Assembly: GCF_008386695.1 (NCBI RefSeq)
Contig: NZ_VUOC01000004.1
Span: forward strand, 506,168 to 570,167
From: Chitinophaga agrisoli
Lineage (GTDB): Bacteria; Bacteroidota; Bacteroidia; Chitinophagales; Chitinophagaceae
Reading direction: 5' to 3'
Length of the DNA: 64,000 nt
Positions within the stretch are counted from its first letter, which is position 1. Every line of letters begins with the position of its first letter. The notes under the pieces are model-generated. The model searched no databases. It saw only the letters and a program-made list of their open reading frames with translations, and was not told where the DNA came from. The translations under genes and the position numbers were made by a program. Shown in pieces: positions 56,033-64,000 of the stretch.

Positions 56033-58282
56033 ATGGAACATCATACCAAACCCCAACCTGCCAACGATATACGGCCCGCCGCTACGAATGTGCAAGCTAC
56101 GCCGGCGAGCTTTCAACGTATTATGCCCCAACTGACCGTAGGCCCGGTAGACGATCCCTATGAACGGCAAGCCGACGCCATGGCGGACCAGGTAATGCGC
56201 AAAGCGGAGCCATTTGCCATCCAACGGAAATGCGCACATTGTGAGGAGGAAGAAAAAGCGCAGCGTATGCCTTTTATCCAGCGGCAGGCTAATGGCGACA
56301 GCGCGCCCGCTTCCGAAGCGGTTACGCAGGGCATCCATTCCAGCGCCGGCCAGGGCCAGGCATTGGCCACCGATACCCGCTCGTTTATGGAATCCCGTTT
56401 GGGCGCGGATTTTTCCGGGGTACGCGTGCATACGGACAGTCAGGCGGCGGAGCTGAACCAGGAGCTGCAGGCTAAAGCATTTACCGTAGGTAAGGATATC
56501 TGGTTCAACAGCGGTAACTACCAGCCCGGCTCCACGGAAGGCCAGCACCTGCTGGCGCATGAGCTCACGCATGTGCTGCAGCAAAGCCCTGCCATCCAAC
56601 GGAAAGAAGATCCCAAGGCGGTGACTGAAGCCTGTCTGAAGAACAAGGACAGCATACTACCCGGCAAAACGGGCCTGGTAGGCGCTATTGACCGGGACCT
56701 GATGCTGGAAGCCATGTTGGGATCCGAACGGGCGGAGATAGAAGCCGCCATCCGTAAAGACCCCGCCGCGCACCTGTTTGTATGCGAGTATGGGATGACC
56801 GCCATTGCCGCGCTGATAGAAACCAGCCAGGGCAAGACCTTTAATGTGCCCGCCGCCAGAAAAGAAGCTACCGATCCAACCAATAAGGAACACTACAGCC
56901 GTAAAAGCCTTTCCGGCTGGCGGATAGCCGACCGGCGTAAAGAGCAGCTACGATCCAGCGCAGATGACCTGGGTGGCTGGGCAGAGCGCCAGCATAAAGG
57001 CAATAAAGACATTCCTACGGCATCTGCCGCTTTGAATATGCCGGCCGCACAGGTAGCGGATATCACGGCCATGATCCACAGCGTAGAACAGCTAAGCCGC
57101 AGCTTTGGCAACCTGTCGCCCATGATCGAAAAAGGACAGCAACAACTGGATGATATCTTTAATAGCTTCAAAGCGCTGGGCGATGCCCGGATCACCGAGG
57201 ACTATGGCACAGAAGTAATAGATGGGCTGGAGAAAACAGATGCACTGATCGACGCCGTAGGCCGTACCATCTTCTCCATCAGCGCCGGCCGTACGGACCT
57301 GGATACGCTGCTGACTGCCGTAAGCGGTATTAAACAAGACAGTAAGACCATCCAGGACAATGCCCGCCAGGAACGCCGGGCGCTGGTGAATGGGGGATCG
57401 CCGGATTTCTCTTCTGTAAAATCCTCTATTAACCAGGTGCGCCGCGGCTCGCTGAAAGACCTGCGCGAAGCCTATAAGCAAGCCACCCAATCCCTGCCGG
57501 ATATCTTTAAACACGCGGAGCCGCTGCTGTTTGTGCTGCGTTATTTCCGCGCGCTGAATGACCCTAAGGCCACACCGCCTTCAGAGGCCGATATGAAGAA
57601 ATTCAAGGACAGCATTGCTATCATTGAAACCTCGCCGTTCTTTGGCGGTGGCCCGGTGAATGTGGGCGCTGACCTGATGAAGAGTGTGATAGGTTTTATA
57701 AGCAGACAAGTGAACATGCGCCTGCAGATGCAGAGCGGTACCGGCGCCCTGCCGGGGATGATACCTACGCTGTCTGAAGCGCAGGCTTATTTTGCCACGC
57801 TGGATAAACCGGGCATCAGCAATGCTGTTGTACGCAAGGCCTATACGGATTTTGCCACTGCCTGGTTCCAGCACCGGGTGATCACCACACCGGCAGATAT
57901 GGCAGTGGACGCGGTAGACGATGTGTTTAAGATGCCGCCCAGTATCGCGGGCGCGCGGTCTATTGTGTGTAGCGGTTATGCCCAGATGGGCGCTGCGCTG
58001 ATGTTAAAAGCGGGCGCTAACAGGTCTATTACGTTCACTACGGCAGTAAGGGCTTCTGATGAACAGATCAAGGCCAACCAGATCAGCGATGGCCATGCCA
58101 TTGCGAAGATCACACGGCAGGGTAAGAGTTTCTTTATTACCAACTATCTCACGGCTGATACAGAGACTGAGGCGATGAATGTAGCCTGGCAGTTCCCGAA
58201 TTTGCCATTGCATAAGGCTACTGGGCCGACGAATAAGGCATCGCTGGATGCGCTGGTGGCGAAGCTGGCGAAGAAGATGTGA
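56033..58282 (+). CDS. DUF4157 (eCIS core domain) protein with transglutaminase-like C-terminus
   Basis: 749 residues. Residues about 25-185 repeat the neighbour's N-terminal architecture (LTVGPVDDPYERQADAMAD, CAHCEEEEKAQR, then HELTHVLQQ as the HExxH zinc site). The remainder differs: a helical middle and a C-terminal papain-like fold with C646 (IVCSGYAQMGAAL), H688 (DGHAIAKI) and a following FFITNYL strand. This resembles transglutaminase-like or toxin deamidase domains. The expected third residue appears as Asn703 rather than Asp. It is probably an eCIS-type toxin whose common N-terminus is joined to a distinct toxic domain. Confidence 0.78.
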   Translation: MEHHTKPQPANDIRPAATNVQATPASFQRIMPQLTVGPVDDPYERQADAMADQVMRKAEPFAIQRKCAHCEEEEKAQRMPFIQRQANGDSAPASEAVTQGIHSSAGQGQALATDTRSFMESRLGADFSGVRVHTDSQAAELNQELQAKAFTVGKDIWFNSGNYQPGSTEGQHLLAHELTHVLQQSPAIQRKEDPKAVTEACLKNKDSILPGKTGLVGAIDRDLMLEAMLGSERAEIEAAIRKDPAAHLFVCEYGMTAIAALIETSQGKTFNVPAARKEATDPTNKEHYSRKSLSGWRIADRRKEQLRSSADDLGGWAERQHKGNKDIPTASAALNMPAAQVADITAMIHSVEQLSRSFGNLSPMIEKGQQQLDDIFNSFKALGDARITEDYGTEVIDGLEKTDALIDAVGRTIFSISAGRTDLDTLLTAVSGIKQDSKTIQDNARQERRALVNGGSPDFSSVKSSINQVRRGSLKDLREAYKQATQSLPDIFKHAEPLLFVLRYFRALNDPKATPPSEADMKKFKDSIAIIETSPFFGGGPVNVGADLMKSVIGFISRQVNMRLQMQSGTGALPGMIPTLSEAQAYFATLDKPGISNAVVRKAYTDFATAWFQHRVITTPADMAVDAVDDVFKMPPSIAGARSIVCSGYAQMGAALMLKAGANRSITFTTAVRASDEQIKANQISDGHAIAKITRQGKSFFITNYLTADTETEAMNVAWQFPNLPLHKATGPTNKASLDALVAKLAKKM

Positions 58283-58301
58283 TACTGCTCCCCCTACAAT
58301 G

Positions 58302-58335
58302 AAAAAACCACTGGCGCGAACTTCCAGTGGCTTTT
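58302..58335. terminator. Terminator between DUF4157 and FecR genes
   Basis: The stem CCACTGG (58308-58314) pairs with CCAGTGG (58324-58330), flanked by A- and T-tracts. It can end the tandem DUF4157 transcript and probably the convergent FecR transcript. Confidence 0.65.
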
Positions 58336-58420
58336 CGTCTGATCTGTAAATACCGAGGTAACTAACGGATGTAAGCCGGTTTACAAACGGATGAATCGGG
58401 GGAGATAACGAACATATGTA

Positions 58421-59611
58421 TTACTTGGTATGATGCGGTTTTAATTCCAGGTGGATAGCACCGCTGATATCCATATAGTAGCTGTCTACCTTACCATTGT
58501 CTTTCAGACTTTTCAGGAAGGCCTCCAGCGGTTCTGTTCTATTGATCGCGCCTGAGTAGGTGAGCTTTGCCAACTCTTCACTATCAAACTTAATCTGTAC
58601 GTCGTACCAGCGTTCCGCCACTTCGCATACATCGCGCAAGGGCTGCTGGCGAAAGCGGTACAAGCCATACAGCCAGCTCACTACGTGATGGTCTGACAGG
58701 TCTGTTACGGTAAAACTATTGGTAAACTCATCCAGGGTGGCGGTTTGGCAGGGCGCTATCTTCACAGGCGCGCTGTTGTTCTGCGCTACCGTTACGGCGC
58801 CGGATAACAGGGACAGCTTAAACCTGCTATCGTAGGTGTTGATGTTAAACGCGGTGCCCAGCACATTGATATCCCCTTTCTGGGTGTGTACAATGAAGGG
58901 CTGATCCGGGTTATGGGCAACGGTGAAGAAGGCTTCGCCATCCAGGTACACTTCGCGCTTTTGGCCATTGAAGGCAAAGGGGAAGCGCAGGGAGGTAGCT
59001 GCGTTCATATGTACAACGGTGCCGTCTGCCAGGGTAACGCTGTAAGTGTTGCCGGCGGGCACACGCAGGGTATTGAGCTTATCTTCTTTGGCGCCATGAT
59101 CTTTGGCCGTGAAACGCAGCATATTGCTGTTAGTCTGGATGCGGGCCGTTTGCGTGTTGATCATATCGCTGGCGCCCGTTAAGGGAAGGGAGCCGCCTTT
59201 GGCCAGCTGCAGCATGACGCCATTTTGCGGCATGGTGATGGCGCTGATGGCGGCCTCCTCCTGCTGATGCATGGATAGCGGGATATACAGGGCGGCGCCC
59301 GCGGTGGCCACGGCCACCAATACGGCGGCGGCTACGTTGAGATACCGTTTTTTGCGGGTAGGCTGCAGGTCTGCCAGGCTTTCATCCAGGCGGCTGCTAA
59401 TGTCTATATCCTTGAATGCGTGCCGGAAATGAGTGCCCAGGGGGGCATTTTCCTTAACGAGGAAGGTCTCTTTGACGTCTTCAAGCAGTTGACGTGCTAT
59501 GGCGCTGCTGCGCAGCGTACGTTCGATGTACAACTCTTCTTCCCAGCTGGTACAATTTTCCAGTTGGCGTAGCAAGAGCACTAAAAATTCATCCTGGTCA
59601 AAAAAATGCAT
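58421..59611 (-). CDS. FecR-family anti-sigma factor (second copy)
   Basis: 396 residues from the ATG at 59611 (the frame opens at a TTG at 59647). An N-terminal cytosolic helical part that would bind the sigma factor precedes a transmembrane segment (about 91-112; YLNVAAAVLVAVATAGAAL). A FecR periplasmic domain (TYSVTLADGTVVHMNAATSL, GTAFNINTYD) and a DUF4974 C-terminus (VCEVAERWYDVQIKF) follow. FecR proteins relay a signal from a TonB receptor STN domain to an ECF sigma factor. A terminator lies between it and the first FecR gene, so it may be expressed separately. Confidence 0.85.
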   Translation of the reverse strand: MHFFDQDEFLVLLLRQLENCTSWEEELYIERTLRSSAIARQLLEDVKETFLVKENAPLGTHFRHAFKDIDISSRLDESLADLQPTRKKRYLNVAAAVLVAVATAGAALYIPLSMHQQEEAAISAITMPQNGVMLQLAKGGSLPLTGASDMINTQTARIQTNSNMLRFTAKDHGAKEDKLNTLRVPAGNTYSVTLADGTVVHMNAATSLRFPFAFNGQKREVYLDGEAFFTVAHNPDQPFIVHTQKGDINVLGTAFNINTYDSRFKLSLLSGAVTVAQNNSAPVKIAPCQTATLDEFTNSFTVTDLSDHHVVSWLYGLYRFRQQPLRDVCEVAERWYDVQIKFDSEELAKLTYSGAINRTEPLEAFLKSLKDNGKVDSYYMDISGAIHLELKPHHTK

Positions 59612-59854
59612 AACCACAATTTGATTGTTCGCAATAGGGATTTTCAACCTGGGATATGGTCTAAAAAAGGGGTCATGCCGTTTAACGTGTGCTCACTCTT
59701 CAGTTTTCAAGGCAATAGGCATTTCAATGGTACATTTCAACTTTATATTCACATGTACCTCTATTATACCCCCTAAACAATGAAACGTACTATCCGGTTC
59801 AAATTTTTTTTCGGCGTTTCAACATAATTCTATGATTCTTAATACTGGGGTAAC

Positions 59855-59881
59855 AAAAAAGTCCCGCTCTGAGAGCGGGAC
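59855..59881 (-). terminator. Terminator after the first FecR gene
   Basis: GTCCCGCTCT (59861-59870) and AGAGCGGGAC (59872-59881) form a perfect 10-bp stem; on the minus strand it is followed by six T residues. It separates the two FecR genes into different transcripts. Confidence 0.9.
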
Positions 59882-59915
59882 CTTCGTACCTATTGGCAAA
59901 AAATATAATGGGTGA

Positions 59916-61100
59916 CTACTGCAGGTGCAGCACATCATGGCTATCGAAATAATAGGAGATCTTACGGGTTTTGGCCAGGTTATCCAGGAAAACAGCCACA
60001 GGTTTATGGCGGTCCATCATCCCAGCAAAACGTTCGCCGGCCAGGTTGGGATTGTCTATCACTACTTCCAGCCCGTACCAGCGGGGCAGGATGTTGGTGA
60101 TCTGCTCCAGGGAGGCATCGCTGAAATAATATTTGCCCTCGCGCCAGCTGAGCACTTCTTCCGGGTCGAAGGTTTGCACGGTGATACCTTTATTTAAGGT
60201 ATACGTGGCGGATCTGCCGGGCTGGAGCTGCACCTTATTATTGCCGGCATCGAGCCTTACGGCGCCATCTACCAGGGCTACCTCTACGGTGCCGGGGTCG
60301 TAAGCGTTTACATTAAAGGACGTGCCTAAGACCTGTACGGTACCATAGGGCGTATGTACGAGGAAGGGCTGGTCTGCCTTGGGGGCCACTTTCAGGAAGG
60401 CCTCCCCTGCTATGGTAATTTCGCGGGTGGCGCCTGTGAACCGGAAAGGGAACTGCAGGCTGGTAGCCGAGTTTAACCATACTTCCGTACCGTCTGACAG
60501 GGTAATTTTATAATCTTTGCCGATGGGCACTTTCAGCTTATTAAGGGCGGTGGCGCCGGCGGGGTTGCCTGCCAGCGTGTAGGCCATCGACTTGCTGGTG
60601 CTGTTGAGCCGGGCCTCGTCCGTTTGCAGATCCTGCTGGTCTTGCGAGAGGTTAATGGTTTTACCATTGGCCAGCTGCAAGGCGATGATCTTCTTGTTTT
60701 CCGGCTGTACCGTGCTACGGTCTGCCATGGGTGGCGGCACAGGCGCAACGGTATGTGTGTTCTGGTAGTACAGCAGGGCGGCGCTACCGATGACCCCGGC
60801 CACAATAGCGGCGGCCCACCCGGCATGCCGGAGCATACGGATGACGGGTTTTCGTTTAGGCTGGTGCTGAGGGTGGCTGGTGATCTCCTCCGCGGGGATC
60901 CAGGGCAGGTTTTCATAGCGGCTAAAGCTCTGCTGAACATCTTCTGGTGAGAATCTGGACTGCAGCTCTTTCCAGGTTTCCCTGACGGCCGGGTCTTCTG
61001 CTATCAGTTGCTTTAAATACAGCGCTTCCTCCTCGCTGATATCACCAGTGAGCCAGGAGGTCATTAACGCATGTATATGGCGCGGGTCACGCTTCATCAT
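59916..61100 (-). CDS. FecR-family anti-sigma factor (first copy)
   Basis: 394 residues. The cytosolic N-terminus (about 1-85), a transmembrane segment (about 93-111; GWAAAIVAGVIGSAALLYY), a FecR domain (DYKITLSDGTEVWLNSATSL, GTSFNVNAYD) and a DUF4974 C-terminus (EQITNILPRWYGLEVVI) are all present. It starts 47 bases after the ECF sigma factor gene on the same strand and should be its direct regulator. The divergent SusC-type receptor with an STN domain is the likely signal source. Confidence 0.9.
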   Translation of the reverse strand: MMKRDPRHIHALMTSWLTGDISEEEALYLKQLIAEDPAVRETWKELQSRFSPEDVQQSFSRYENLPWIPAEEITSHPQHQPKRKPVIRMLRHAGWAAAIVAGVIGSAALLYYQNTHTVAPVPPPMADRSTVQPENKKIIALQLANGKTINLSQDQQDLQTDEARLNSTSKSMAYTLAGNPAGATALNKLKVPIGKDYKITLSDGTEVWLNSATSLQFPFRFTGATREITIAGEAFLKVAPKADQPFLVHTPYGTVQVLGTSFNVNAYDPGTVEVALVDGAVRLDAGNNKVQLQPGRSATYTLNKGITVQTFDPEEVLSWREGKYYFSDASLEQITNILPRWYGLEVVIDNPNLAGERFAGMMDRHKPVAVFLDNLAKTRKISYYFDSHDVLHLQ

Positions 61101-61147
61101 GTCTTAATACAGGTTTCCGATGGTAATTGTACTACCGGCGGGTGAAT

Positions 61148-61723
61148 TTATACTTTTTTTAATTGGGTCCTCAGGATCTTCACAGCTCTAACTAATTGAT
61201 TTTTAACGGTGTTGGGACTAACCCCCATTACGGTAGCTATTTCAGTGCGGCTTTTATGCTGAATGTAGGCTAACTCAAATACTTTGGCAGACAGGGGCGG
61301 CACCTTATTAATGGCGGCAGCGAGGGAGGCGCCCAGCTGTTGCTGGCGTTCCTGTGCTTCCAGCCGGTTTTCCGGGGGACAGACCACTTCCGGCGTTGGC
61401 ATGCTATCCATGCGGCGCTGGCGGGTTTTCCGTAAACCCAGGCGGTCCATACACCTATTAAAGATAATACGATGCACGTAATTTTTTATCACCACCTCTT
61501 CCCTTTTATTCTGATCCGGATCTATTTTGGCATAGAGCTTCTTTTCCCAGAAGTCGATAAAGAATTCCTGTACCAGATCCTGTGCTTCCATTTCGTCGTC
61601 TAACAGGGAGATGGCTACGACCATGAGATATTTACGGTATTTCTCGTAAAAGTCAGCAAAGGCGCCCGTGTTACCGGCTTTAAGTTGTGTCAATAATATA
61701 AGGTCCTGTTCGTACACTGGCAT
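61148..61723 (-). CDS. ECF-subfamily RNA polymerase sigma-70 factor
   Basis: 191 residues with region 2 (DLVQEFFIDFWEKKL) and region 4 (KVFELAYIQHKSRTEIATVMGVSPNTVKNQLVRA). No region 1 or 3, as expected for ECF sigma factors. Transcribed with the first FecR gene and opposite to the STN-bearing SusC gene, it should activate the receptor gene and perhaps genes outside the window. Confidence 0.93.
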   Translation of the reverse strand: MPVYEQDLILLTQLKAGNTGAFADFYEKYRKYLMVVAISLLDDEMEAQDLVQEFFIDFWEKKLYAKIDPDQNKREEVVIKNYVHRIIFNRCMDRLGLRKTRQRRMDSMPTPEVVCPPENRLEAQERQQQLGASLAAAINKVPPLSAKVFELAYIQHKSRTEIATVMGVSPNTVKNQLVRAVKILRTQLKKV

Positions 61724-62159
61724 GATTTGGTTGTGATTACTGTACGTTGTGCCTAATGGTAATATGGTAAAGATAATATTTTACCTTAAGAACAAAGTGA
61801 ATTATTAGTTAATAAGTGGCTAAAATGCATACATAGGGGTGTTTTTTGCAAATGTTTGGTTAACGGGTAGTACGGGGGATTTTTGGGGCGGTATAGTTTA
61901 TAAAGGCTTAAAAATAATTTAATGAAAGTTTAATGCGGGGGAAGTAGTACGAGCGTTTTGGATAAGGAAGCTACTTCTCTGTGAGCGCAACGGAGTGCAA
62001 ATTAAATTTGCTACTACCTAAGGAACCATGTTTAGTAATAATTGACCATATACTTTATTTTCCCTCTCTTTTCCCATTTGCTATAGCACTCCAGTTTCTC
62101 ATAAGAGATATCGATCCCTCCGTTTAGAAAAAATTACTGATCCAACCAAATCCACGTGT
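61724..62159. promoter_or_regulatory. Divergent regulatory region between sigma factor and SusC genes
   Basis: No gene is seen in these 436 bases. They contain a perfect 15-bp inverted repeat, GCAAATT-A-AATTTGC (61997-62011), which overlaps TAAATTTG (62003-62010), a match to the -7 box, 150 bases before the SusC ATG. GAAGTAG (61941-61947) and CTACTTC (61971-61977) form another inverted repeat. Both directions need promoters here; neither is certain. Confidence 0.45.
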
Positions 62160-64000
62160 ATGCTTAAACTGTTACTTCGAGGCCGTGTGCTATGCGGTTC
62201 TCTATGCCAACTATTTTCCCTAGTCTGTGTAAGTTTTTGTTTTTCTAACGTTTCTGTAGCTTCTGTTGTTGATCATCGCTTAGTCGGTGATATTATAGCT
62301 TCTTCTCTTTTTCAGAATGAGCATCCAGTTACGCTGACGGGGAATGGGATTCCATTGCGGGCTGTGTTTAAGGCCATTAAAAAGCAGACGGGTTATGCGG
62401 TGATGTATAGTACATCTGCGACTTCTTTGAATCAGGATGAAAAGGTGACGGTGAATTTTAAAGAGACACCGTTGGATGACGTGCTGGGCACTTTGTTTAA
62501 GGGAAGAAATCTGGAATGGCAGTACAGTGACGATATACTGCTGATCCGTAAGAAAGAATTTACCGTGCCAAAAAAAAACGAAGTGGATAGCACGGTTACA
62601 CCGGTTTCTCTAACCGGGAAGGTGACAGATGCCAATGGAACGCCGTTGCCTGGGGTGACGGTGATACTCAAAGGGACGAGCTTAGGGACGACAACGGATG
62701 GAGACGGGAGGTTCTCCTTGCCCAAGGTTGATATTGGAAAAATTCTAGTCTTTTCCAGCATTGGTTTCGAAAGAAGGGAGACCACAGTGAAGGGGAAAAG
62801 TCTTCTGGTAGAGATGGCCACACTGATGAGCACGCTGGATGAAAAGGTGATTATTGCATATGGAACGACGACGCAAAGATTAAGTACAGGAAACATCGGT
62901 GTAGTAAGAGCTAAAGACATCGAAAAGCAACCTGTAACTAATCCGCTATTAGCATTGCAGGGCAGAGTACCAGGGCTGTTTATTACACAGACAAATGGAT
63001 TACCAGGAGGTGGCGTTACTGTACGTATACAAGGGCAAAATAGTATTATGAACGGCAGCGATCCATTGTATGTAATAGATGGTGTGCCCTATTCTTCGCA
63101 ACTTCCAGGCACTGGTCTAGATGGCATTTTGGGTACTTCGGGAGGGCCGATACTAACAAATATTACAGGAAATGGAAATCCCTTGAGTTACATTAATCCT
63201 GCCGATATTGAGAGTATCCAAGTGCTAAAAGATGCTGACGCCACCGCAATATATGGCTCGCGCGCAGCCAATGGAGCCATCCTCATTACGACCAAAAAAG
63301 GCAAAGCTGGACCTATAAAGTTAGATATTGATTTTCAGCGCGGCTGGGGAAAGATAACACGTAGGCTGAATATGCTCAATACTCAACAGTATCTACAAAT
63401 GCGAAAGGAGGCTAAAATGAATGACAGTGAACCCATTTATGAAACTGATTACGACATTAATGGGCTCTGGGATACTACACGATATACCGACTGGCAAAAA
63501 GTTTTAATCGGTAAAACCTCGCAATATACACACGCCAACGCAAGTATTTCTGGCGGCACAGCAGTTTCACAATATCTCATAGGAAGCAGTTATCATAGAG
63601 AAACTTCCGTATTTCCCGGCAATTTCGTCGACGAAAGAGCATCAATACACTTCAACATTACGAGCGTCTCTTCCAATCAAAAATTCAACATCCAACTATC
63701 TGGAAATTATCTAGTAGACAATAACAAGCTACCAAGCGCAGATTTAACTAATCAAGCACTGTTATTAGAACCTAACGCTCCCCAGCTTTATAACGCCGAC
63801 GGCAGTCTCAACTGGGAGCCAGATGTCACCGGCTTTTCGAGTTGGAATAACCCTCTCCGGCTTCTACACCAGACTTATAAGAACAAAACTAATAATCTAC
63901 TGGGCAACATCAATTTAAGCTATCACATTCTCCCCTCACTTGAATTTAAAAGTAGCTTAGGCTATACTAATATGCAAACAAATGATTTCCAATCCCAACC
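62160..64000 (+). CDS. SusC/RagA-family TonB transducer with STN domain (partial)
   Basis: The frame starts at the ATG at 62160 and is open to the right edge (613 codons seen). After a signal peptide comes an STN/secretin domain (about 60-125; AVFKAIKKQTGYAVMYST, FKETPLDDVLGTLFKG), then a carboxypeptidase-regulatory-like domain (LTGKVTDANGTPLPGVTVIL), a TonB-box region, the plug (LQGRVPGLF, YVIDGVPYSS, IQVLKDADATAIYGSRAANG) and the first barrel strands. The STN domain fits signalling to FecR. A SusD partner is expected just beyond the window. The sequence from about 62.9 kb on is clearly more A+T-rich than neighbouring genes. Confidence 0.92.
   Translation, partial: MLKLLLRGRVLCGSLCQLFSLVCVSFCFSNVSVASVVDHRLVGDIIASSLFQNEHPVTLTGNGIPLRAVFKAIKKQTGYAVMYSTSATSLNQDEKVTVNFKETPLDDVLGTLFKGRNLEWQYSDDILLIRKKEFTVPKKNEVDSTVTPVSLTGKVTDANGTPLPGVTVILKGTSLGTTTDGDGRFSLPKVDIGKILVFSSIGFERRETTVKGKSLLVEMATLMSTLDEKVIIAYGTTTQRLSTGNIGVVRAKDIEKQPVTNPLLALQGRVPGLFITQTNGLPGGGVTVRIQGQNSIMNGSDPLYVIDGVPYSSQLPGTGLDGILGTSGGPILTNITGNGNPLSYINPADIESIQVLKDADATAIYGSRAANGAILITTKKGKAGPIKLDIDFQRGWGKITRRLNMLNTQQYLQMRKEAKMNDSEPIYETDYDINGLWDTTRYTDWQKVLIGKTSQYTHANASISGGTAVSQYLIGSSYHRETSVFPGNFVDERASIHFNITSVSSNQKFNIQLSGNYLVDNNKLPSADLTNQALLLEPNAPQLYNADGSLNWEPDVTGFSSWNNPLRLLHQTYKNKTNNLLGNINLSYHILPSLEFKSSLGYTNMQTNDFQSQ

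Overview
The window reads as chromosomal DNA of a Bacteroidota bacterium, most like Chitinophaga or another Chitinophagaceae member. The evidence is the SusC/SusD pair, an ECF sigma factor with FecR anti-sigma factors, type IX secretion C-termini on secreted enzymes, TAnnTTTG promoter boxes and weak Shine-Dalgarno signals. Species assignment is inference. No rRNA, tRNA, CRISPR array or intact transposase was seen.

Layout. 0-5.2 kb: end of a beta-helix protein, an M24 aminopeptidase P, a class I terpene-synthase-like protein, an isochorismatase-type hydrolase with a GlxA-type regulator, and a YdeI-like protein. 5.2-14 kb: a small polysaccharide locus with a PL6 lyase and a GH5 glucanase facing a SusC/SusD pair. 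14.2-24.3 kb: a broken antitoxin/zeta-toxin-like pair, a molybdenum hydroxylase set (MocA-like, XdhC, two IorAB-like subunits) split by accessory genes and gene remnants, and a TetR/SDR pair sharing an operator. 24.3-29.3 kb: class IV aminotransferase, AraC regulator, acyl-CoA synthetase and DNA polymerase IV. 29.3-35.7 kb: a stop-interrupted gene, a DUF11 surface protein, a TIR-like remnant, and a secreted set (beta-barrel-like protein, astacin lipoprotein, protein glutaminase-like deamidase).

35.8-58.3 kb is the most unusual part and looks like a conflict island. A + strand gene fuses a peptidoglycan amidase, a caspase-like protease and an SGNH hydrolase. Facing it is a tight six-gene operon: trypsin-like protease, double phospholipase D, P-loop NTPase with a death-like N-terminal domain, STAND NTPase, a second trypsin-like protease with a death-like N-terminal domain, and a small protein with strong bacterial gasdermin features including an N-terminal cysteine. 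The inferred logic is sensing by NTPases, protease activation, gasdermin cleavage and membrane permeabilisation, with the phospholipase as an extra membrane effector. Next to it lie a 1644-residue protein with a DNase I-like nuclease/phosphatase domain and an OTU/papain-like C-terminus, and two tandem DUF4157 (eCIS core domain) proteins with different C-termini. These look like cargo of an extracellular contractile injection system whose structural genes are not in the window.

58.4-64 kb: a cell-surface signalling unit with an ECF sigma factor, two FecR proteins separated by a terminator, and a divergent SusC-type TonB receptor with an STN domain that runs off the right edge.
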